Assembly (NCBI RefSeq): GCF_014649115.1
Contig: NZ_BMSK01000031.1
Span: 1-64,000, forward strand
Origin: Streptomyces eurythermus
Lineage (GTDB): Bacteria; Actinomycetota; Actinomycetes; Streptomycetales; Streptomycetaceae
Length of the DNA stretch: 64,000 nucleotides
Direction: 5' to 3'
Below, piece by piece: positions 50,275 through 57,319 of the stretch (positions are counted from its first letter, which is position 1; each line of letters opens with the position of its first letter). The translations under genes were made by a program, and so were the position numbers. The notes under the pieces were generated by a model. The model made no database searches and had not been told where the DNA came from. It was given only the letters and a program-made list of their open reading frames with translations.

Positions 50275-50514
50275 GTGGCCGCTCGCCTCACGATCCCGGC
50301 CCCGTCCAAACCCGTGGCGGCGCCGTCCGCCGAGCCCGGCCAGGCGCCGCTGTGCGTCTTCAGCGCGGAGAGCGCGTCGGCGCAGGCCCCGCTGACCAGC
50401 GAGCCGCCGCTGCCCGACGCCGAGCCGCTCACCAGCGAGCCCCCGCTCGCCGAGGCCACCCCGCTGACCAGCGAGGCCGACCCGGTCCCGGACTTCTGCG
50501 CGTCGGGGCTGTAG
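50275..50514 (+). CDS. Small Pro/Ser/Glu repeat peptide immediately before malQ
   Basis: A 79-residue open frame with GTG 50275 behind a near-perfect AAGGAGG site. Residues 39-74 are three 12-residue repeats that start PLTSE (PLTSEPPLPDAE, PLTSEPPLAEAT, PLTSEADPVPDF). Cysteines are only at 27 and 75, and the end is CASGL. There is no signal peptide. The stop codon is followed directly by the malQ ATG at 50515, so translation would be coupled and the peptide might be a leader. It has no recognised homology. High GC and strong ribosome-binding site make it likely to be translated, but its purpose is unknown. Confidence 0.55.
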   Translation: MAARLTIPAPSKPVAAPSAEPGQAPLCVFSAESASAQAPLTSEPPLPDAEPLTSEPPLAEATPLTSEADPVPDFCASGL

Positions 50515-52608
50515 ATGGCCGCGGCGCCCGCAGAGCACCTCGCGGAGGATCTCGCCCGGCTCGCCGGACTGCACGGGGTCGCCACCTCCTACCGCCCCGC
50601 CCCGGACCGTACGGTCCACGTCCCCGCCTCCGCCGTGATCGCCGCCCTCGCCGCCCTGGGCGTCGACGCGTCCGGCCCGGAGGCCGTCCGCGCCGCCCTC
50701 GCCGCCCGGGAACACGAACTGCGCGAGCGGCTGCTGCCGCCGGTGGTGGTCCGCTGGGCCGGCGCCGAGCCGCCCGCCGCCCTCACCGGTCTGCCCGCCG
50801 GCACCGCGCTGCGCGTGGTGACCGAGGAGGGGGAGGACCGGGAGGGGACCGAGGGCCTGCCGCCGGGCGTCCACCGGCTGACCGCCACCGCCCCCGACGG
50901 CCGCACCGGCGAGGCGCATCTCGTCGTCGCCCCGGACCGGCTGCCCGCCCCGCCCGGCCGCTCCTACGGCCTGATGGTCCAGCTGTACTCCCTGCTGTCC
51001 CACCGCTCCTGGGGCATGGGCGACCTCGCCGACCTAGCGGAGCTGGCCGGCTGGGCCGCGCGTACGGCCGGTGCCGGCTTCGTGCAGGTCAACCCGTTGC
51101 ACGCGGCCGTACCCGGCGCCCCCACCGACCCCTCCCCGTACCGTCCCTCCTCCCGCCGGTTCCCCGACCCCGTCCACCTGCGCGTCGAGGACGTCCCCGA
51201 GTTCGCGTACGCCGCCGGCCGCGAGCGGCTGAGCGGCCTGCTGGAGCGGGCCGGGCGGCTGCGCGCCGCCGTCCTGGACAAGGGCGCCCTCATCGACCGG
51301 GACGCCGTGTGGGAGCTGAAGCGGGAGGCGCTGGAGGCGGTCCTGGCGGTGCCCCTGGGCCCCGGCCGGCAGGCCGCCTACGACGCCTTCCGCGCCGCCC
51401 ACGGCCAGGCCCTCGTCGACCACGCCACCTGGTACGCCCTAGCCGAGGCGCACGGCCCCGACTGGCACGGCTGGCCGGACGGGCTGCGCGACCCGCGCTC
51501 GGCCGCCACCGCGCGGGCGCGGGCCCGGCTCGCCGACCGGGTGGAGTTCCACACCCGCCTGGCCTGGCTCACCGACGGCCAGCTCCGGGCCGCCCAGCGC
51601 GCCGCCCGCGAGGCCGGCATGCCCGTCGGGATCGTGCACGACCTCGCCGTCGGCGTGCACCCGGGCGGCGCCGACGCCTGGGCCCAGCAGGACGTGTTCG
51701 CCGCCGGCATGTCCATCGGCGCGCCGCCGGACGCCTTCAACGCCCGCGGCCAGGACTGGGGCCTGCCGCCCTGGCGCCCCGACCGGCTCGCCGCCACCGG
51801 CTACGCGCCCTACCGCGAGCTGCTGCGCGCCCTGTTCCGCTACGCGGGCGCCCTGCGCATCGACCACGTCATGGGCCTGTTCCGGCTCTGGTGGGTCCCC
51901 GCGGGCAGCCCGCCCACCGAGGGCACCTACGTGCACTACGACGCCGACGCCATGCTGGCCGTCCTCGCCCTGGAGGCCGACCGCGCCGGGGCCGTGGTGA
52001 TCGGCGAGGACCTGGGCACCGTCGAGCCCGGTGTGCGCGAGGCGCTCCAGCGGCGCGGGGTGCTCGGCACCTCCGTGCTGTGGTTCGAGCGGGACTGGGA
52101 GGGCGACGGCCGCCCGCTGCCGCCCGAGCGCTGGCGCGCCGACTGCCTGGCCACCGCCACCACCCACGATCTGCCGCCCACCGCCGCCCGGCTCACCGGC
52201 GACCACGTCGAGCTGCGCGACCGCCTCGGCCTGCTGACCCGGCCGGCCGTCGAGGAGAAGGCCGGGGCCACAGCCGACGCGGCCGAGTGGCTGGCCCTGC
52301 TGGGCAGCCTCGGCCTGCTGGACCTGACGGCGGCCGGGCCGCCCGGCTCCGACGAGGAGGAGGAGATCCGCGCCGTCCACCGTTTCCTGCTGCGCACGCC
52401 GGCCCGGCTGATCGGCGTCTGGCTCCCGGACGGCGTCGGCGACCGGCGCCCGCAGAACCTGCCCGGCACGTGGGACGAATACCCGAACTGGCGCCTTCCG
52501 CTCGCCGACCCGGAGGGCCGCCCGGTCCCCTTGGAGGAACTGGTCGACTCGCCGCGGCTGCGGGGGCTGCTGGACGTGCTCCGGGAGGACCGCGCGCCCG
52601 GAGGCTGA
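50515..52608 (+). CDS. malQ: 4-alpha-glucanotransferase (amylomaltase, GH77)
   Basis: A 697-residue cytoplasmic enzyme that transfers maltodextrin chains between acceptors in glycogen and maltose metabolism. Catalytic regions of GH77 are visible: LRIDHVMGLFR contains the nucleophile Asp, VVIGEDLGTVEP the acid/base Glu, and TTHDLPPTAARL the transition-state Asp. The N-terminal 150 residues form the extra domain seen in actinobacterial MalQ. ATG 50515 directly follows the repeat-peptide stop. A GC-rich hairpin (52632-52651) ends the gene. Confidence 0.95.
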   Translation: MAAAPAEHLAEDLARLAGLHGVATSYRPAPDRTVHVPASAVIAALAALGVDASGPEAVRAALAAREHELRERLLPPVVVRWAGAEPPAALTGLPAGTALRVVTEEGEDREGTEGLPPGVHRLTATAPDGRTGEAHLVVAPDRLPAPPGRSYGLMVQLYSLLSHRSWGMGDLADLAELAGWAARTAGAGFVQVNPLHAAVPGAPTDPSPYRPSSRRFPDPVHLRVEDVPEFAYAAGRERLSGLLERAGRLRAAVLDKGALIDRDAVWELKREALEAVLAVPLGPGRQAAYDAFRAAHGQALVDHATWYALAEAHGPDWHGWPDGLRDPRSAATARARARLADRVEFHTRLAWLTDGQLRAAQRAAREAGMPVGIVHDLAVGVHPGGADAWAQQDVFAAGMSIGAPPDAFNARGQDWGLPPWRPDRLAATGYAPYRELLRALFRYAGALRIDHVMGLFRLWWVPAGSPPTEGTYVHYDADAMLAVLALEADRAGAVVIGEDLGTVEPGVREALQRRGVLGTSVLWFERDWEGDGRPLPPERWRADCLATATTHDLPPTAARLTGDHVELRDRLGLLTRPAVEEKAGATADAAEWLALLGSLGLLDLTAAGPPGSDEEEEIRAVHRFLLRTPARLIGVWLPDGVGDRRPQNLPGTWDEYPNWRLPLADPEGRPVPLEELVDSPRLRGLLDVLREDRAPGG

Positions 52609-52631
52609 GCACGGGGCGCCGGAAGGGGTGT

Positions 52632-52651
52632 GCGGGGGCGCCGGCCCCCGC
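52632..52651 (+). terminator. Hairpin after malQ
   Basis: GCGGGGGC (52632-52639) and GCCCCCGC (52644-52651) form an 8-bp stem with loop GCCG, 23 bases after the malQ stop. The run of GC-only bases around it makes an exact transcript end unclear. Confidence 0.6.
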
Positions 52652-52726
52652 CCCGCCGGCCCGGCGCCCCCGGCGGTAAGGCACCCCGGGCGCGCGGCCT
52701 TCAGCCCGGTTCGCTAACTTGAATGC

Positions 52727-53008
52727 GTGGACAAGAACAACGCCCTGCGCGCCGGCGCCCTGGCCGCCGGTACGACGCTGATGATGCTGCTCATGTCGTC
52801 CCCCGCGCTCGCGCTGACCCGCGACGACGGTGACGACCCCGGCCCGGGCCTGAGCGTCATCCAGACGCTGGGCCTGTACGTCTTCCTCCCGCTGGTGCTG
52901 TTCGCGGTGATCGCCGGTCTGGTCATGCTGCTGGACAAGTCGCGGGCCAAGAAGGACACCACCTCGTCCAACGTCAACGTCAAGTCCGGGGCAGGGGCCA
53001 AGGCCTGA
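52727..53008 (+). CDS. Small membrane protein
   Basis: A 93-residue protein from GTG 52727. A hydrophobic N-terminal helix ending in ALA (about residues 8-29) may be a signal sequence. An acidic loop (RDDGDDPGPG) follows, then a clear transmembrane helix (VFLPLVLFAVIAGLVMLL) and a basic, Asn/Val/Lys-containing cytoplasmic tail. I recall this as a conserved Streptomyces single gene without a name. It may interact with membrane or division proteins; no sequence evidence points to a specific role. Confidence 0.75.
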   Translation: MDKNNALRAGALAAGTTLMMLLMSSPALALTRDDGDDPGPGLSVIQTLGLYVFLPLVLFAVIAGLVMLLDKSRAKKDTTSSNVNVKSGAGAKA

Positions 53009-53139
53009 CCGCCCCGCCGGATCGTTCGCCGGGGGCGCCCGTCCTCCCGCCGGTACGCGCGTGCGCCGTACCCGGGTGAGACCGGCGCCCTCGGCGTTTT
53101 CGCGTGCCCGCGGGGGGTGCGGGTGCCGTCCGTGCGTTC

Positions 53140-54048
53140 TCACTCCTCGGACGTCGGGTCCGCTGCCCGGCGCAGGGCGTCGAGGACCCTGGCGGTCGCC
53201 GGGGCGGCGGCACCGCCGCTGCGCACCGCTGCCACCACGTGCCGTACCGGGCCGTCGGAGCCCAGTTCCCTGAGGACCACGCCCGCGCGCCGGCCGGCCG
53301 CCATCCTCGGGACCAGGGCCACCCCCATGCCCGCCTCCACCATGGCGAGGATCGCGGTCCAGCCGGAGGCCGAGTGGCCCTGGTGGGGGGTGAAGCCGGC
53401 CGCCTCGCAGGCGCGGCGGGTGATGTCGGACCAGGGGCCGCTGCCGCCGTAGATCCAGGGCTCGGCGGCGAGGTCGGTGAGGGTCAGGCCGGGGGCCGAG
53501 GCCAGCGGGTGGTCCGGGGGCAGGGCCACGTCCAGCGGGTCGGCGAGCAGCGGGACGTGGGTGAAGCGGGGGTCGGCGGCGCCGGGTGCCTCGGCCGCCA
53601 GGGACAGGGCCAGGTCGACGTCGCCGGCGGCCAGCAGCCGGTAGGCCTCGGCGGCCTCCGTCTCCCGGACCCGGACGGTCACCCGGGGGTGGGTGTCGCG
53701 CAGGGCCCGTACGGCCGGGACGACCAGGGCGGGGACGGCGGTCGGGAAGGCGCCGACGCGGACCTCCCCGGCGTCGCCGTGGGCGTAGGCCGCGAGGGCC
53801 GCGTCCGCCCGCTCCAGCTGCTCGAACACCGGCTCCGTGTGCGCCAGCACCAGCCGGGCCGCGTCGGTGAGCCGGACCCGGCGGCCGTGCGCCTCCAGCA
53901 GGTCCACACCGAGCTGGGCGGCCAGATTGGTGAGCTGCTGGGACACCGCGGACGGGGTCATGTGCAGGGCCGCGGCGGTCGCGGTGACCGTGCCCCGTTC
54001 GCGCAGGGTGCGCAGAATCCGCAGCTTCCTCAGATCCCACTCGCTCAT
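53140..54048 (-). CDS. LysR-family regulator
   Basis: A 302-residue LysR-type transcription factor. The N-terminal helix-turn-helix is RTLRERGTVTATAAALHMTP and SAVSQQLTNLAAQLGV, followed by the effector-binding domain (RVGAFPTAVPALVVPA, LAAEPWIYGG). The EamA exporter gene lies just upstream on the same strand (22 bases apart), so it is probably co-transcribed and the regulator likely controls it. This differs from the usual divergent LysR arrangement. Confidence 0.9.
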   Translation of the reverse strand: MSEWDLRKLRILRTLRERGTVTATAAALHMTPSAVSQQLTNLAAQLGVDLLEAHGRRVRLTDAARLVLAHTEPVFEQLERADAALAAYAHGDAGEVRVGAFPTAVPALVVPAVRALRDTHPRVTVRVRETEAAEAYRLLAAGDVDLALSLAAEAPGAADPRFTHVPLLADPLDVALPPDHPLASAPGLTLTDLAAEPWIYGGSGPWSDITRRACEAAGFTPHQGHSASGWTAILAMVEAGMGVALVPRMAAGRRAGVVLRELGSDGPVRHVVAAVRSGGAAAPATARVLDALRRAADPTSEE

Positions 54049-54070
54049 GCGCGCACGCTACAGGGCACGG

Positions 54071-55018
54071 TCAGCGGCGGGAGCCCGCGCCCAGCACCAC
54101 CCCGGCCAGGATCAGCGCCAGGCACACCAGGCCCACGGCGCCGGTGTGTTCGCCGAGCAGCGCCCAGGACAGCGCGGCCACGCAGACCGGCTGGAGGTAG
54201 TAGACGATGCCGGCGCGGGTGGCGCCGATCAGGGCGACGGCCTTGTTCCAGGCGAAGAAGGCGAGCGCGGAGGAGGCCACGCCGACGTAGAGCAGGGGCA
54301 GCACCGTGCCGGGCACGGGGTCGAAGCCGCCCTGCGCGGCGAGGCTGACGGCGTGCGCGGGCAGCAGCAGCACGGTGCCGGCGAGGAAGGTGGTGAACAG
54401 GAAGGCGGTGCTGTCGAGTTCGGCCGGCCGGCGGCGCAGCAGCGCGCTGTAGCCGGCGAAGCAGCAGGCGGCGGCCGGCATCCACAGGGTGCCCGGGGTG
54501 AAGCCCGCGCCGCCGCCGGCCACGAGCAGCACCACGCCCGCGCAGGCCAGGAGCAGCCCGGTGGTGCGCCGCGCGCCCAGCCGTACCCCGCCGAGCCGGT
54601 CGAAGACGGCCATGAGCACCGGTGAGGCGGCCATGATCATGCCCATGGTGGCGGCCGGGGTGGTCAGGCCGGCCTGGTTGACCAGGGTGTTGTAGAGGGC
54701 GACGCCGAGGAGGGAGACGAGGAGGACGTAGCGGGCGTGCCGCCGGAAGAGGTGCCGTTGCCGCCAGGCCCGGCGGGCGCCGAAGGGGGCGACGGCGAGC
54801 AGCGCGATCACCCACCGCCAGAAGGCGTGCTGGACGGGCGGGACGCTGTCGTGCAGGCCGCGTGAGGTGACGAAGCTGCCGGACCAGACGAGGGTGGCGA
54901 GCGCGGCACAGGCCAGGCCGAGGAGGGGCGCGGCGGCCTGCCGGGAGCGGGTGGCGCGGGGCGCGGGGGTGGTGGCGGTCGCGGGGGTGGTGGCGGTCTG
55001 GTGCGCGGCTGCGGGCAT
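54071..55018 (-). CDS. EamA/DMT-family transporter
   Basis: A 315-residue membrane protein with ten hydrophobic helices in two EamA repeats (ATLVWSGSFVTSRGLHD in the first; GVASSALAFFAWNKAVALIG in the second). Such proteins usually export amino acids or small metabolites. The ATG at 55018 is preceded by AAAGG. It lies upstream of the LysR gene in the same direction. Confidence 0.9.
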   Translation of the reverse strand: MPAAAHQTATTPATATTPAPRATRSRQAAAPLLGLACAALATLVWSGSFVTSRGLHDSVPPVQHAFWRWVIALLAVAPFGARRAWRQRHLFRRHARYVLLVSLLGVALYNTLVNQAGLTTPAATMGMIMAASPVLMAVFDRLGGVRLGARRTTGLLLACAGVVLLVAGGGAGFTPGTLWMPAAACCFAGYSALLRRRPAELDSTAFLFTTFLAGTVLLLPAHAVSLAAQGGFDPVPGTVLPLLYVGVASSALAFFAWNKAVALIGATRAGIVYYLQPVCVAALSWALLGEHTGAVGLVCLALILAGVVLGAGSRR

Positions 55019-55192
55019 AGGGGGCCTTTCTGCTCGGCTCGGACGGGGCGGTGGTTCTACCGTTGCAGGGCCGGAAGCATCAGGTCCATCGAATCTTTTG
55101 GATGATTCTTTTCAGCTGTACTGAACGGTCGGGGCGTCCACGCCATCCCCGCCGGACGGACCGAGCGCCCGTCCGGCACCGGCATGCCCGGG

Positions 55193-55972
55193 TCACTCCG
55201 GTGTGAACTCGTACTGCACTTCGTAGAGGTGCCCCGCCTTGACCATGACGGTGGCTTCGATGGGGCGGTCGTCGTCGCTGTACACGACACGCAGGGTTCG
55301 GAGCACCGGAAGGTCGCTCGGCAGGCGCAATGCCTGGTGCTGCTCCTGGGTCGGCACTCGTGCGGAGACGCGGTCCACACTCAGGCGTGGCGGAAAACCG
55401 AGTTCGGCGAGCAGGGCCGGGGTGCCGCCCCTGATCTTCCGCTTCTCCGCGATGGCGGTCCCTCTGGCGAGTGCCGACGGGTAGTACGACTTGACCAGTT
55501 CGACCGGTTCCCCGTCGATGGAGAGCACCTGATGACGCAGGAAGACCGTCTCGTCGTCGGCGATGCCCAGGACCGCCGCGACGTCGGCGGGAGGCCGGAC
55601 CTCACTCACGCCGAGGAGGGTGCTGCGGGCCTCGGAGCCCAGCTTCCCGGCCTCGGTAAGCCAGCGGAAAGGCTCCCCCGCCCCGGCTGGAGCCATGTAC
55701 GAAGCGGGGCGCATGGTGCGCTGCCGATGCGCGCGGACGGTGACGGAGGCTCCGGCGCGGCCGACCACGAGTCGCTCGTCCTTGAGCAGTTGAAGCGCCT
55801 TTTGAATGGTCGCGTTGGAGGCATTGAACTTCGCCTTGAGCTGAGCGGTCGACGGCAGGGCGGAGCCCGGCGCCAGGTTGCCGCTCATGATGTCGTCCCG
55901 CAGGTCGGCGGCAATCCGCTCGTGCAGGGACCGTCGGTCCTCGGCACTGGTATCCGTAGTGGGCACGATCAT
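55193..55972 (-). CDS. GntR/UTRA regulator
   Basis: A 259-residue regulator with an N-terminal winged helix (about residues 15-80; GNLAPGSALPSTAQLKAKFN, NATIQKALQLLKDERLV) and a C-terminal UTRA domain (about 100-255). Its ATG overlaps the stop of the preceding gene, which encodes a UTRA domain without DNA-binding part. Target unknown. Confidence 0.88.
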   Translation of the reverse strand: MIVPTTDTSAEDRRSLHERIAADLRDDIMSGNLAPGSALPSTAQLKAKFNASNATIQKALQLLKDERLVVGRAGASVTVRAHRQRTMRPASYMAPAGAGEPFRWLTEAGKLGSEARSTLLGVSEVRPPADVAAVLGIADDETVFLRHQVLSIDGEPVELVKSYYPSALARGTAIAEKRKIRGGTPALLAELGFPPRLSVDRVSARVPTQEQHQALRLPSDLPVLRTLRVVYSDDDRPIEATVMVKAGHLYEVQYEFTPE

Positions 55973-56511
55973 CCGATCCGCATCTCGTAGCGCAGTCGCT
56001 GCCTGTGGGCCGGCATGACCATCATGTCGACCTGAATGGGCCGGTCCTCGCCGTCCAGAGTGACCCTGCTCAGGGTGAGGACCGGCGCATCGGGGGCCAG
56101 TTGCAAGGCGTCGCGCTCCTCCGCGCTGGGCAGCCGAGCGGTCACGTCCTCACACACACGCCTGCCGATGTGGCCGAGTTCGGCCAGCAGGGTCACCGCT
56201 CCACCGGGGATTTTCCCTTTCCGGGCGAGAGGAGTCCCGCGGGCCACGCGGGCGGGGTAGTACGTGTCCGTCAACTCGCAGGGCTCATCGTCCAACTGGA
56301 TGATCCGTCGGCGTACGACAACGGTCTCTCCCACGGGCACATCCAGGAGAGCGGCGACTTCCTCCGGGGCGGGCACTTCCCCTGCCTGCACGATGCGCTG
56401 ACTGCCCTTGCCGCCTCTCGCCGCGGCCTCGACTCCCCAAGCATCGGGCTGCCCCTGCTCCCGTGGCGTCAGGTACGGCATCGAAGTACTGACCCACGTG
56501 CTGTCGCCCAC
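55969..56511 (-). CDS. UTRA-only protein lacking a DNA-binding domain
   Basis: A 180-residue protein from GTG 56511 (VGDSTWVSTSMPYL), placed by the strong AGGAGG site; the open frame extends to 56568 but that part has no such site. The UTRA fold follows, with PVGETVVVRRRIIQLDDEPC, DTYYPARVARGTPLA and VLTLSRVTLDGEDRPIQVDM, homologous over its length with the C-terminal half of the downstream GntR protein. The winged helix is missing altogether, so it cannot bind DNA by itself. It may heterodimerise with the coupled GntR protein as ligand sensor, or be a degenerate regulator. Confidence 0.8.
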   Translation of the reverse strand: MGDSTWVSTSMPYLTPREQGQPDAWGVEAAARGGKGSQRIVQAGEVPAPEEVAALLDVPVGETVVVRRRIIQLDDEPCELTDTYYPARVARGTPLARKGKIPGGAVTLLAELGHIGRRVCEDVTARLPSAEERDALQLAPDAPVLTLSRVTLDGEDRPIQVDMMVMPAHRQRLRYEMRIG

Positions 56512-56619
56512 AGTGTCCTCCTGAGTCGGTCGCCGACCTTGCCGGTCTACACGGTAAGTGACGCACATCGGTGACGCCCTAACGAGTGACCAACCTTACT
56601 GCATTTCGCGAAAGGCGAT

Positions 56620-57084
56620 ATGGTGTCATCGATCGTGCAACCTGCAGCGAGGTGGTGGTGCGGCATGTCCCTTTTACGGCAACGACGTTTTCCCCGCTCT
56701 CCCAGATCCGTCAGAGCCGCCCGGGCGTTCGTGCTCGAAACCCTGACGCAGTGGGGATACCTCGACCGGCATGACGACGTACTCATCTGCGTCTCGGAGC
56801 TGGCCACGAATGCCGTACTGCACGGCGTGCCGCCGGGGCGCGAGTTCTCCGTGGGAGTTGTCGGGGGCGACTCAGTGATCCGCATCGAAGTGCGGGACAG
56901 CGGAGGCGGAGACCCGGAGATCGTGCGGGGCCCGGCCGAGGGGTGCGGGGGCAGGGGGCTTCGCATCGTGAGTGCCCTTGCCGACGACTTCGGCGTCACC
57001 CGGCAGAACCCCGGCAAGATCGTGTGGACGGAATTCAAATGCGGTCTTCCGGCCGCGCCAGAGGTTCGTGATGGAAGCAGGTGA
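56620..57084 (+). CDS. RsbW-type ATP-binding protein (HATPase_c), anti-sigma-like
   Basis: A 154-residue protein of the GHKL ATPase fold found in anti-sigma kinases of Streptomyces. Motifs are VRAARAFVLETLTQWG, LICVSELATNAVLHG (N-box) and VRDSGGGDPEI (G1 box), followed by GGRGLRIVSALADDFGV (G2 box). ATG 56620 is taken with a modest AAAGG site; ATG 56665 is also possible. It diverges from the UTRA/GntR pair. Such genes often sit next to GntR or helix-turn-helix regulators in Streptomyces; no sigma factor is nearby. Confidence 0.85.
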   Translation: MVSSIVQPAARWWCGMSLLRQRRFPRSPRSVRAARAFVLETLTQWGYLDRHDDVLICVSELATNAVLHGVPPGREFSVGVVGGDSVIRIEVRDSGGGDPEIVRGPAEGCGGRGLRIVSALADDFGVTRQNPGKIVWTEFKCGLPAAPEVRDGSR

Positions 57085-57108
57085 AAGGGCGCGGCTCGAT
57101 GCGTACTC

Positions 57109-57261
57109 GATCACCAGCACTTCGACTTCCGGTTCATGTTCCGCACGGCGGCCGACGTCGGTGATCTCCAGACCGAGGAGGTGACGGACGCAGCCTGGCG
57201 TCCCGCTGACACGATCGAGGACGAGACGCTGCGCGGCCGGGTTCTCCTCGCCCTGCGCTGA
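57109..57261 (+). pseudogene. C-terminal fragment of a Nudix hydrolase
   Basis: In the frame from 57109 the plus strand reads HFDFRFMFRTAADVGDLQ followed by TDAAWRPADTIEDETLRGRV and a stop at 57259-57261. This resembles the last third of Nudix proteins; the Nudix box and N-terminus are missing, and the part upstream belongs to the ATPase gene in another frame. It is therefore a remnant. The bidirectional hairpin at 57278 follows. Confidence 0.6.
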
Positions 57262-57277
57262 TGAGACGCGCACACGA

Positions 57278-57309
57278 AAGGGCGCCCGGTACGGAGACCG
57301 GGCGCCCTT
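57278..57309. terminator. Bidirectional hairpin between Nudix remnant and pepN
   Basis: AAGGGCGCCCGGT (57278-57290) pairs with ACCGGGCGCCCTT (57297-57309) around a six-base loop. It lies ten bases from the end of pepN (minus strand) and 16 bases after the Nudix remnant, so it serves as a terminator from both sides. Confidence 0.85.
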
Positions 57310-57319
57310 CGGCGGTGGG

